Assembly (NCBI GenBank): GCA_023897205.1
Contig: JAHWDD010000012.1
Span: 868,001 to 932,000, forward strand
Origin: Exophiala sp. HKRS030
Lineage: Eukaryota; Ascomycota; Eurotiomycetes; Chaetothyriales; Herpotrichiellaceae
Length of the DNA stretch: 64,000 nucleotides
Reading direction: 5' to 3'
Positions 24,601-36,500 of this stretch are shown one piece after another. How positions within the stretch are numbered: position 1 is the stretch's first letter; each line of letters starts with the position of its first letter. Position numbers and translations under genes: made by a program. The notes beneath the pieces were generated by a model, which searched no databases, was not told where the DNA came from, and saw only the letters and a program-made list of their open reading frames with translations.

Positions 24601-24950
24601 CTTCTCAGAAAAAACATCAAAACATAAAGACTATCTGACAAACTAGATCACACCAAGATCAGACCCTACAAAATCAAGAAAAAACTTGGACTAGTGACAT
24701 TCGAATTAGAACTACCTAAGGGAATGAATGTTTACCCAGTGTTCCATAAATCACTTCTTAAAAAGGCACCATCAAACGCCAAACCAAGACCGGTGCTAAT
24801 TCATAAAGAAACCCAACAGCCGATATGGGATGTGAAACGTGTCTTAGACCTTAGAGTTAAGAGGGGACGACAATTCTACCTAACCAAGTGGTTAGGATAC
24901 AATGATTCAGAAAACACATAGAAACCAGAAGAACACCTTACCTAGGCACA
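21700..24950 (+). pseudogene. Gypsy pol: protease, RT, RNase H, integrase, chromodomain (stopped)
   Basis: Frame 1 relative to the window, while gag is in frame 2, so a frameshift separates the two. Protease: the Asp-Ser/Thr-Gly triad position near 21808 reads NYGA. Reverse transcriptase about 22300-22950, with the catalytic YLDD box changed to YLDN at 22786-22797. RNase H about 23180-23600. Integrase about 23700-24420, with the HHCC finger region ending NCDTCHK and the core RSDQDKLF. Chromodomain about 24830-24945 with WDVKRVLDLRVKRGRQFYL and KWLGYNDSENT, which in relatives steers integration to heterochromatin. Stops are frequent. A 69-codon and a 75-codon open piece at 24418 and 24694 are only remnants of it. 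Confidence 0.85.
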
Positions 24951-25039
24951 TAGTGCGGTTCAGCAGTTCCACCAAAGCCAGCAAAATCAAAATCCACCAT
25001 TAAGTCATCCCACACAAAGGGCTTAGATAAGGAGAAAGC

Positions 25040-25440
25040 TACTTAGGACTCTAAGGCGGTAGATCCCTTTATCTCATCCAAAGCGTCTAGAGCCTCTACC
25101 TCCTAGATTAATATCTCTAACTACCTAGTAGTTAACTTGTCTAACCGCTTATCCAGCTTAACTTCCTTCTCCTAAGCCGAAGCTAGTGCCGCGAACGCTA
25201 ATACCGCCGCAGCGGCCAGACGAGCGACCTCAGCCCGCTAATCCTTCACAGATTTCTTCAGCGCCTCTTTCTGGCGCTTTAAACTATCAAACTTAGTATC
25301 CGAAAAATAACCATCACAATATTTCATATTTGACGCAATGCAGTTATTACACTTCGCATAACCCTTAATCATGTAGCAGACAAGGTTCTACTCATGACAA
25401 TAAGAACAGCAACCTATATCCAGATACTTAACCCCAAGGG
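25040..25440 (-). pseudogene. Antisense Cys-rich coiled-coil ORF inside the Gypsy 3' region
   Basis: On the minus strand, one frame from about 25440 to 25040 reads a cysteine-rich part (CCSYCHE, then VCYMIKGYAKCNNC and KYCDGYF). A charged and Ala-rich part likely to form a coiled coil follows (KRQKEALKKSVKD, RAEVARLAAAAVLAFAALA, EKEVKLDKRLDKL). Several TAA/TAG stops interrupt it at probable Gln codons. Similar Cys-finger plus coiled-coil ORFs lie antisense to the 3' end of Gypsy elements in other fungi, from memory of common hypothetical proteins. Function unknown. The composition is protein-like, which a random antisense frame would not be. Confidence 0.5.
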
Positions 25441-25606
25441 ATTTAATTCGTTTCGCGGTGTTCAAACAGCGAAGAGTGAAGGAGTTAGGACGTTTTCGCG
25501 GACAGTACTGTGGCATTGTGAGCCATGGTTAGAAGCGCGAGAAGGAACCACGCGATTAATGGGGACTAACTCACCTTATGTACGTTGCGAACAACGAACA
25601 AGTTTA

Positions 25607-25619
25607 AGGAGGGGGAAAG
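25607..25619 (+). other. Polypurine tract of the Gypsy element
   Basis: AGGAGGGGGAAAG lies directly before the right LTR, the expected plus-strand priming site. Confidence 0.85.
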
Positions 25620-26045
25620 TGTTACGAATCAGGCCTCTTATAAGGTCGCAGACAAAGCTATAACAACAGCCGGTCAGCGTTAATACGTCCGAAACACGTG
25701 AAAGCCTAAGGGCGTGGTCACATGGCAGGAGTGGCTCTCAGAACTCTAAGGAATGAGGCCACAGAGCCCAGGGAGCTGCGGGCTCTGTCAACTCTCCTGG
25801 CTCCCACTACAGAGCCCTTAGAGCCGGAGAGAGCCCAAAGAGGTTGAACGGTTATATATACACGGTCGTTACATAGCTTTACCACGTAGTCAACTTCGTT
25901 CACGATCATACCCATACGTTTTGGTTGTGATCACTTCGCTCTTGTACTCGCTTAAGTACCGCGCTCTCAGTGACCTCGCCTCTTATACTTCCCGCCTATT
26001 GAGACCATACATCTTGTGACACCCTGTGTGGAGCGAAACGTAACA
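25620..26045 (+). repeat. Right LTR of the Gypsy element
   Basis: 426 bp, TGTTACG...CGTAACA. It is much less mutated than the left LTR and very close to the reverse-oriented solo LTR at 41751-42176. Confidence 0.95.
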
Positions 26046-26050
26046 CTTCA

Positions 26051-26492
26051 CTTGTCCCCTCGCCGCTTTGACAATTTGACGTACAACCGTTTTCTCTCGG
26101 TCAGTCTGTACCTCCCATACACTATTCTACGCTCTCTCTCTATCTCACGTCACATTCTCAACCGCGTGTATGCATGCATTCATGACTTTTTAACCCATGT
26201 CGAAGACCCTTAAGACTGAGACCATGGAGCTCTCTCACATTTCAAATTGTCTGCATTCCACGTGCTGCCCCTTCGTCAAGATACCCCCGCTTAAACAGGG
26301 CCCGAAGTTAACTCGCTTCTCGTGACGCCGTGATGCCTCTCGTTCTTTGCTCACCACTGTGCTAGCGACGCGAGCCCTAGATAATATGTATAATGGCATT
26401 ACTCACATGCTAACCTCACGTTCGTCACTTCTCTCACTGCCTATAACCTCTCTTCACTCTGTTTAACCTTTCTCCTTATACCCTTAAGCCCT
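26051..26492. other. Flank between the Gypsy element and the DUF3435 remnant
   Basis: 440 bp of mixed composition with a pyrimidine-rich part. It may be the old upstream region of the DUF3435 gene. No gene is seen. Confidence 0.4.
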
Positions 26493-28870
26493 ATGCCTCG
26501 CCAAAAGAAGTTAATCACTATTAATCTAAGCTCTGGGGGTTCATACTTTAGTTATACTAGTGATAACGTTTACACACTTAATAACCTCACCCGCAAATAT
26601 GAGAAGGCCTTATTAGAGACCCATCCCATAACGTTATATGCACCAAATACTATTTACCACGTTAAACGCATTTAGCGTCTCTTTAAGGAGTATATACTAT
26701 GATCTATGATGGATTTAAGCGCCTATTAACTCTGCAAAGATACTGTGGTAAGGTCTAGCTTAATCTAAAGGTGACACTGCGCGAGTGCGCCACGACTCGA
26801 ATGGAGAACTTTCTATATTGGCTGCTCTAGACCTTTACCATTAAGAAAACCAGCACGCTAACGACCTACTAAAGGCAATTAAGTTAGCTATACATTATAT
26901 GGACATAGCATTATATGGACCTAGCCATAATAAGACAAATCTTCGTGGTACGTAAAACAGGTAATTTATATGACGCTAAATCGCTAAAGCTATATCACAG
27001 TTTATTAAAGGGCCATTAACAGAAGAATATGGCATAAATAATAAAGAGATTAAGAAACCCCTTATGAAGACAAACGATTTCGTTAAGCTTATTTATTATC
27101 ACTGGGCCTTAGATATTAACGGATTTCTCAATAAATAATAACGTCTCTAGTTAGCGGCAATTCTGTTACTAATAGCTTTTACCGGGTCTTAACCTTAAGC
27201 ATTATTAAACTTAACCTATGGCGATCTAGACCTCTATATTAAGAAGAACACTGAGACTCACGCTAATATACTCTAGCTAGGCGTGAAATTAACAAAGATA
27301 AAGTCCTAACAGAAGCGGAAATGACCGTGAGTATCACTGCCGTTAGAGAGTGCATAAGGTTAACGCGACTATAAAGGAAGATATATACCTTTAATCTAGA
27401 TAATAACTTAATTTTCTGCGTTATCACCCACATTATTAGCTTAGCTTTTAATGACTTAGCTTTTGGGCCCCTCGATCTTAAGTCACCCGACATTCTATTT
27501 CGTCTGCGGGCGCAGCGGGAAAAGGGTTATCAGCCAATTCTGTGGCGAAATAATATGCTTAACGTGCCTGTCTTTCGCTGTGTTATCGCCACTAAGGAAG
27601 GCGTTAAGACATCGCTAGATAAAGCTCTAACCTATAATATTTATTAGGCCTAGGTTAAGTGTCTAGGTGAGGCATTAAGCTACCTATAGACGCTAACTAT
27701 GTATTGCCTTCGCTAAGCCCTGGGTAACGCTATTAATAGTAAGTGACTTTCTCTAATATATCTACTGAGAAGGGTTTCTCCCCCTAACACAGTAACTCGC
27801 TTAAATAATCCTAACTCTAACGCGGCCGTCTATAACCTTGCCCTTAATTATATTAGGTCTTTAACAATCTTCAAACAGAATTATCTATCTTATATAATTC
27901 GTTATAGTACGCAGGACATATTCTAGAACTGGGACAGCAATTTATAGGCGGCTAAATTAGCTAGTCACATTAGATATCTTTACGATCCTAACCAGCTAAG
28001 GAAGCTAACCGATAAATAGAGCTAGTGGGTTTAATAGTTACTATTTATTCACCGGCTTCTGGAGTCATGAGATCAGGTTTATAGCCTTATTCTTCGGGAG
28101 TTTGAAGTGCTTTAAATAGCGGTTAGAGAAACAATTTATGGGGAGTATAAGAAGTTAGAATGTATAGTTAATAGCACGATTTAAGCTAAGGAGTGAGCTC
28201 TATTAAAATGTAGTTAGCGGCAGTATAACGAGATAGCTTCTATTAAGGCAATTTAGTAATAGATTAGAGAAATTTTAGCTAAGGCATAAGAGCTAGCTCT
28301 AGAGTCATACTTAATATAGATTAAGATTTCTAAATAATAGTAGATTGCGAAAGCAGCCATGAGCGACCTAGCGGTATTCACCGGTCCTAAGGCTCTATCC
28401 TAACATATAAAATGTTTCTCCATAATGATTATGCTATGTTAATGATGGGAGCGATAATTAATAAGAGAAATATATTTAGCTATAAAAATAAGATCCATAG
28501 CTAGCGCACATAATACTTATGTCCTATCGCCTATATTAACCTTTAAGCGTATTACCCCATTAACCTATTAATAATATTAGTGTCTATTCTGCTTATATAG
28601 TGAACTACTCTAAGAAGATTAGGAGAAACATTATGCTAGTAAGCACTTCCTTTAGAGACATGCGGAACGCTATTACCTACGGCACTTTTAAGAGAAGGAT
28701 TAAATTTCTTGCCCTAATAATGTGGCTTACTGTGAAATAATTTTCAAAGGAAAATCGTATTTTAAGAACTATATAGCTACGGTACACCTTTTCGTCTTAT
28801 AAGCTATTATAACTAATAACTGGGCATATTGTTACATGCTGACTAATGCTATAGTTATTTATATTGGCAC
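26493..28870 (+). pseudogene. DUF3435 tyrosine-recombinase-like gene with C-terminal zinc fingers, decayed
   Basis: Blocks in order match the fungal DUF3435 family (tyrosine recombinase fold, related to Crypton and Starship-captain proteins). Near 26800 is ENFLYWLL and TIKKTSTLTTY. At 27088-27240 are YYHWALDINGFL and AAILLLIAFTGS, then ALLNLTYGDLDLYI. At 27453-27640 are SPDILFRLRAQREKGYQPI, then NVPVFRCVIATKEGVKTS and DKAL. Near 27710 is ALGNAIN. At 27879 is NYLSYIIRYSTQDIF. At 28581-28800 is a C2H2-type array starting CLFC and ending NYIATVH. The blocks fall in three frames and contain many TAA/TAG stops, so introns or indels as well as nonsense changes are present. The exact start and end are uncertain; ATG 26493 is only a candidate. 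Confidence 0.65.
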
Positions 28871-30585
28871 AGACTTAAAGAGAAGTCGTTAGTCGTCGAT
28901 AACATATTAAGACTAAACTCGGCAATTAATGGCTAGGCTTACTTTTGAAGTTATCTCTCCTCGGTTAACTGAATTGCTCGCCGTGGAATTATGCTCTACT
29001 AATGCGTTTGGATCTTAATGTTAAAAACTCTCACAGCACCTTAATACCACCAACCACGCACTCGACTAGTAAGGCCCTAGTTAGGCTCTGGTGTTTCACA
29101 ATCCGCGGCTTAGGGAAACTAGTATCTAGACTCGGTGTTAACCCTGGAACAATATCATGAGATAAGATTGACAGTACATATAAATACCTTAAAATGATTT
29201 GCAAGTTCATTCCTAAGAAAGGACGTATAATTAGCATAATTTAACTTGGTATCTTATGTCTCCGAAAGTCACTTCCCAAAACAGGAGAATAACCTTCCAA
29301 AAGAAGAATAACGGGTTAGGCGATCGGGTTCTTCAGCACAGGACCAATATCTTCTATTTAACTGCCCTATTGACCCGGCGCAGAGCTGAGGGATTTAATG
29401 CTTAAGGCCATTATTCCTTACTACTGCGATACTTTAGTTCGCTATTAATCAATGCTCCTTCACCCCTGATTCGTTTGGCGTTTCTTTGAATAATGTGAAG
29501 GTGAGAGCCAAAGCAAGATAACTAAGTTACTAAATGAAAGGAGGTTAATAATGAGCTTGGGATAAGGTGGGTAGAGCCTTAATATAGACTAAAGCCCACT
29601 ACTTTCCTGGAAGAGAAAATCATAAGTTTGTGCTTGACACCGTGTTCAGATAAGTCTATAATGGGAGGTACTATTCCATTCCTAGAGCCCTTAGACTCCT
29701 ATGGTTAAAGATTGTTTTGCGGTAATATCGAAGTGCCGAAGTTGCCCCTTCATAATGCTCTAGGAATCAAGACTCGCGGATGTTAAATCTGGGTCACATC
29801 TGAGACTAGGACTCTTAGCCTCCTAGTAAGGTTAACAACCAATGAATGGCCTGACTATCTCATGAATACTTACGAGCCGGAAACGTATTGCGACACCAAT
29901 ATGGGAGGCGTGGTGGGAAATTTAACACTAACTAATGACTTGAGGTCACTATCCTAATGGATTCCTTCTCAAGACATACTTAACTTGCATATGCTCCCAA
30001 GAGTACCTAAGCAAATATAACTCTCTAATCGGAGTTTTTAGTAGATCACCTCTTCACCTGAAGCACAGTCCACAAAGCAGATAGGAAAGCAATAGCTTTA
30101 GACTTAGTCCTTAGGAAGTTAAACCCGCACAGTGTCGATAATGATAAGGCTAAAGCAATTACTTATATCTATACTAGCGGAAAATAATCACCCTAGTCTG
30201 CACCATATAAAGCTAAAGCTCAGACAACTTTGAAGATAATAATGATAATAACAGTCTATTGTTAAGTATAAATTCACATGCCAAATACGCTTTGCGAAAC
30301 TATATAAGTTACCGACAGTCAACAAACAAAGCTCTCACATAACTTCTCGCATAACTTCTCGCACAAGTTCTAGTAACATTTCTCTACTGATATCTTTAAT
30401 AAGCTTATCGTTGCAAATTTCCGCTCAAAATAAATAAACCCCAAAATCCCAAAAAAAATTGTTGAATTCACAATCAAAAAGAACCCAAATTATATAAAAG
30501 CTCCCCAGAAAATAAAATCTCTCAAATCTTTACGCTGCGAACTCGAATTCTGGAACGAAAACTACAAGACTTCGATCCTTCTAAA
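28871..30585. other. Gene-free decayed stretch before the giant pseudogene
   Basis: 1.7 kb rich in TAA, TAG and TTA words. A 68-codon open piece at 29031-29240 has no recognisable domain. A short tandem of CATAACTTCTCG-type words lies at about 30337-30375. It may hold the old promoter of the DUF3638 gene. Confidence 0.45.
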
Positions 30586-33500
30586 ATGCCTGTCTCATCT
30601 TATTTAGAGTATATTTATCATTATTTGTTCTTCTCACCGAAGCTCCCCTAGGCGGATAACGCCAATCCAGAAGCATTTCACGTTCTTCACGGAATGCTGC
30701 AAGATACATTGATCAAGTATGCAGAAGCGGTCGGCAGTGGTGATTTGAAACTGGGGAATTGTTCTGCCATGTTGGAAAGTTTTTGCTAGGGCTGACAGCC
30801 TAATGAAAGTCTAATTGCAGAGCATTTGGATAATATGCTCCAGGGCGCCCTTAGTGATAGAGAAGCTTCTCTTGAGGCACTTGATGTTGTCGATTTTGAC
30901 GCGCTTTAACCCCTCCTAGCATTTGAGATTAGGGCGCAAAATGCAGGAATTATAGTATTGTCCAGAGCTAGACAGTCATACGTCTTTAAGCTGTTCAAGC
31001 TATCGCTAGACTCCGCCTCAATTATGGCAGCTAAAGGAAGACTTCGTCACTTTTTCCCCGGCTCATTCATTAAAGTTTTAAAGGAACGCCTAAATGATCC
31101 GGCATTTCGGGCCGCCTTGGTCGATACATTTTATAAAATGGATTCAGAGTCTGTTAATGACACTATCCCTTATATTAGTAAAGCCTCCATAAGCATTCCA
31201 GAGATACGTGATACGGCTTATCCTCGGTTAGTTACTAAGCTCGTCAGAGAAATTTTACGTGCTATCGGCCAGAATATGTAGCTATCTCTTATTCAGAAGA
31301 ATATAAGGGACGATGTGTTATGGTATAATGCTCTTACGCCCTAGCGACAGTCACTAACTTAGCTACTATTGCGGGTTTTGATCTAACGGTGCCTCCTCGA
31401 GTAAACGCATAGAAGCGAAGACTCAGGGCACTATAAGCCGTTCATAATTTATTTCTTCGCATAAGTCCTGAAGTTATCTACTTAACCCAATATTCCACCT
31501 AACAGGCGTTAGGTCATGAGAATAAAAATTAACCGCCGCTTGTTAAAGCTAAATCCGGAGGGGAACGAGCCATGGTTATCGGAAGTGAAACGCATATTAA
31601 GATTGAGCTATATAGAGAACCTCTGACGTTAGCGTTAGCTGGAAATGTTAGACAACCCGGACAGTACCTTTAAGAGATTCGCTACTACTGGAGAGTTCTC
31701 TGTTAATAACACAGTACTGTCGCTTGTTTCTTTGCATCTGTATCTAGATATTATCATGTATCGACCACCTAATCCCGCCGGTTATGATATCCCACCGGTT
31801 AAATTCCTTGAACGCATCTCTGTCGGGCCTTAATCACTCCCTATAAGATCGCTAGGAGAGTAATAAGCTATGCTAACTCTGTGGCTTCAAGACGTGAAAC
31901 ACTGGGTGGAGATTCATCTTGATGAGTGGTCGGGTTGCAGCGTCTCGGATAGAAAGGCTGTCGTGGGGCTAGTAGACATCATGCGTAAATATTGAAGTAC
32001 AGCTTTAGAGGTATACGAGGGTGATCCAGTTAACTACTTGCTTATGTGCCTAACATTAATGAAGCTATGGGCGGAAATGGACCGTTGAACTTTATGGGCG
32101 GTACCCTTAATGCGTGATTTCTCTTCTGAATGGACACACGAAATGCTCTAACCTTTGCTTCTTCTAAAGTATTCTTAGATGGAAAGATTGCGAAAGATCG
32201 AACAATATTTAACTGAAAGAGGTTATCAGCTTACTCCAAGTCTAAAATTAATGTTTTGCAGCGTCATGAATAGTAGCGCATTTGCAGTGCGCTACTACAA
32301 TACGTCTGCTGCTCATTAAGACCTTCGCTGACAAATTGAAAATTCTGCTTAGCGTGAGAGGGACCAGAAAATGTCAGAATTAGCTTAAAAGAAATCCCGA
32401 CGTGACACCCTTCTTTAAGAGTTGAATTAACTTCAGTGCTTCTACATCAAGGTATATCGATGGTATAATGACACGGAAGAGCATAGTCTGCATTGCCGAA
32501 AATGCAGACTTAAGAATGAAGCCGCAAGCCTTAAGATCTACATTCATAAATGGCCACTTCCAGCAAAAGAAGATAAACTCAAGGTAGCTATTTTTAAACT
32601 TAACATTCCTCCCATTATCTAAGCTTGGCGATATGCCTCCTACTCTTTGAAGATAGATGTCTTCGCTCGGAATAGCCTCCAAGAGTGTGGCGCAGATCGC
32701 ATGTATTAATTGATCACCTACGAAGGCCTTAGGTGTTAGGTTCGAACGCCACACGCTCGTTTTGGACTAGCGTCATCAGCAAAACCTTTCGTGTTATCGC
32801 ACTATAACAAGAGAAAGATATTAATTGCGATAGTGAAAAGCGTGTGTATGGCTTAAGGAATGCATTTAGCTCTCTACGACCTTTCCTAACGCTAGCTAAC
32901 TTCTAATTCTAGTAATGATTTTAACATCTAACCCTAGTGCACGTTCAAAGTATTATCTAGACCCTACTAAAATCTCCAAGACATATTAACTGGAACTACT
33001 TACACATCTAACAAGATTATTACTCGTTAAGTGTTATGTGATTAAAGACTTATAGCACATAAATATTATGCCTTCAGTGATCTACGAGCTAGCGAGCGGC
33101 TCTAGCTATATAATGTCGCCAGAGAACTAGCTTCTACTGTGCTTAACTTTACACACAAGAATGTTTCATTACTATTTCAATAAGCCATATAGTAAGTGGG
33201 CTCCAGTTTGCCGGAGACCACATGGCGCTAAGCCCATACTTCTCTTGCGGAGAGAAATTTTACGAAAGACCTCTTAGCCGTTATGAAAGAGACCTTCAAT
33301 AAGCACGAGACTAACTAGCAAGGGACAAATACTATCCGACTGATAGGTGTTCTTACCTAGCACCTGCTATCTCTCTCTCCGCATAAGGACATTCGCATAG
33401 AATGCTTAGCTTTTTTGAAACAGATCTATCACACGATATTAATATGGGCCCGGGAGCTTAATGGGTTATTTGCGAGAACGAATGACCACGCAGAACGTAG

Positions 33501-36500
33501 CAATATTAGTCAGCGCCTTATGGCAGCTACAAATATAACACTAATCACCTTTAATGCCGAAGCGTCGCATTATAGTAGTGTATTGGAAAGCAGTAGTGAC
33601 GTTACTAAATATTGTGAGTGTCTGATCCTATTAAATAATCATGCGCCGTTGCAATAAGTACAAGCCTTTGACACGACGCGGTCTGAACGACTGAAAGTTG
33701 CCCAAGCACATAAGTTACTTCTTCACGAACTTATTGCTACCGATGTAGAGGGCCTTAATGCAGTAGTTAGGAAGGTTTGGTCTGGGTTTTATCCCCATGG
33801 ATCGTGGCTGCCTCTTCAATCGGAATTGCGCCAGTGGCTAGAGATGTGCATTTCGGCAGATAGAGAACGAGTTACACGCACCATTCACTTCAATACACTT
33901 TCTGGCGAATTGCTGATTAATGGCATTTCACTTTTAAGACTTCTTAGTACTATCAGCGAGCACAAGACGTTTAAACGGTTGTTTGGTAAGGTAATTTTTG
34001 TTCTTAAGAGCACTTCTATCGGGTCTAATATTTGACAGCAAATTCTTAATGTCGCTCTGTTGTTAATGCTGGGCATGTAATTCATATCTAAACGAGACAT
34101 ATATAGACATAAGGTAATTGAAGGCTCTTTGCAGCATGTAATTCTAGCCTGGCCGTAGTTAGCTAGGGTCTCTCACTTCTATCTAACACACTTTTCAGAT
34201 GTTTTGGGCCTTTATTTAGACACTAAGTGTGAATAGGTACACTTTAGACTGAATAGTGCTGACCTCTTCATTCGATCCGAGAAATCTGGTGTCGTCTAAG
34301 AGCTAATTCCGACGTCTCGCCTTAACGGTGACTTTCCGCATTTTATGATCTATGAATATTTCCATTAGTTCAACCTAGGGTCATAACATGTGGAATGAAG
34401 ACCCCGTACACAGCCATGGTCTTCCTCCTCTAATGGGTAGTGGCTTATGCGTAAAGAGCAGGGGTATATGCTGAGGAAAGGGAGCCTCTCTCTCATTAAG
34501 ATTCGAAGTGAGAGGGCAGAAACATTATCTAGGGTGCTGGCAAGCCTTGAGGTCCGAGAACACATGGTCATAACCTATAATGAGCATTCCTAAACCACCT
34601 ATGTGCGACTACCACGAATGCAACTAGACTTCACTATAGGCTAAGGATCATCTCTTCTCGCTAGCAAACAATTTCCCGGAACGGTTGTCAATGAAACATA
34701 GACATTTGGCACATTTACAGGGTTACGGTCTAAATTGGTTTTAAGGTCTAACGACCAGGTAAGTCGCAAAGTTATTATCCCCTTCAGTCGACCTCAGTCC
34801 ATCCCACTTAATGATTATGTCAAGACAACGGTCTCACCAGGTTCCTCAGAAAAGATTAAATATATGGTTTATAACGTTAATATGCACCTTAGGCGAATGA
34901 TTGGAGACTAGTTAACCTTAAAGAGCCTCTACAAAAGCTACCTACACGTAGTGACTTTATCATGCTTCCCCAATATACTGACCGGGAGGACTGGTACAGA
35001 GGAAGCGCTTACCGTCCTTAGTTAGGGATCAATATACTCATTTACTAGCCTTAGACAGACAGAAAAATAGCTTTTAAGCTTACTAGCTACCCTAACGCCC
35101 AAGAGAGAGTATTACCCTAAGCACCTCAAAGTAATATAAGAGGTCAAGTGAAATAACTCTCTGTCTCTATTTTCACAGCACCCACACTTCAGGTCCGCTG
35201 TGAAAAGAATATTGGCTCATGAGCATATTCTCAATATGTTCCACGACGGCTGCGAGCGAAACACGCCATTACCTGCCAGCAACGCTCATCTGTTAATCCG
35301 CGGTGCACAGCACGATACACAGATCCGTGTCTGCAACTTCGGGGCCGAATTACCGTGCTCAGTCGCGGATCATCAATCTCAAGACATAAAGGAGCATTTA
35401 AGAGAGATAGAAGCGGTATCCACAGTCTCTAGGTTAGTGGATGAATGGTCTACGAACCTACGTGTTAGTAGAGACCTCTTCGGCCTACTTAAAGCTTAAA
35501 AGAGGGCTATCCTAGGTTACTCGCCCTCACTGATCCTTAGTTACAATCCATTATGGCTAGAACCTCCTGAAACCACCATTCCAGAATACTAGTGCTCTCT
35601 TCAAACCGTGATGTTGGTAAGCAATTAAGAAGAGCATAGATACCCGATAATGTTCCTGCTCGCGACTATAGCGTATACTCCAAAATCCGATCCTATGTTA
35701 TTGAAGACGTTACTTGCGTTCTCTACCGTTACTGACCTCGCCGGGACGGAATCACCGCCGTTTCCAGTGTTTGACCTTAAGTATGGTTATAAACTATAGA
35801 GGCAGTGGCTAGGTAAGATTATCAAATTAAACGCCTTTGGCTTTCACGCATCGCCGCAGCTTGCTCTGCCAAAGGTTATCTATAAGAATAAGAAGCAATA
35901 CACTGCACGACTGCAAAAGCTCTATGATTAATCTTTGAACTGAGTTACTAATAGCATTATCAATCACTTTCTCTAGTAATGGCCTCGCGTTTAGCTCATT
36001 AGACCCGACTCTGATGAGGAATAAGATCAGTATTTAGATATAGGAAAGATCATACCTACTGCAAGATAATTATTCGCCACTTAGTATCATAATTCCGAAT
36101 TTTAGAACTACGTGCTTCGAGCACAAACTTCACTCAATAGGTTAGTGCTAGGTCTACGTGAATATGTGCGCTACCAAAGTACGGATAGAACGACTAATAA
36201 GACGCAAGTAATAACCTATCTAGTTTGGGACCGCTTATTCCATAGCCGCCCCACTGCCTACGATCTAACCGCCGTGAAATTCAAGTTTCCCGTGGTTCAC
36301 CGGCGCAGAGTACACAATAATACGGCAGAGATTAACGCTCTCGTATAACGTGCTCTGCTAAGCAGGCGCAACTCATTTAAAGCTCAGTACCTACATGACT
36401 TCCAAAAAAGCATTAGCTCCTTAAACAACTTGGAAGACATCGCTCTCACTTTCAAAAATGAAGCACCGCCTATAGCTGAGAAAGACCTCATGTCGGACTG

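Larger units (their letters stand above)
18456..26045 (+). mobile_element. Complete Ty3/Gypsy chromodomain LTR retrotransposon, RIP-decayed
   Basis: 7590 bp bounded by two 426 bp LTRs in direct orientation. The right LTR starts TGTTACG and ends CGTAACA; the left start is TATTACA after G-to-A changes. A 5 bp target duplication, CTTCA, sits at 18451-18455 and 26046-26050, so both ends are exact. The internal order is gag, protease, reverse transcriptase, RNase H, integrase, chromodomain, which is the chromovirus order. Every long coding part holds stop codons that replace Gln or Trp codons, and key residues are lost by G-to-A changes. A polypurine tract precedes the right LTR. No standard TGG-type primer binding site follows the left LTR. 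The element cannot move on its own as it stands. Confidence 0.95.
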
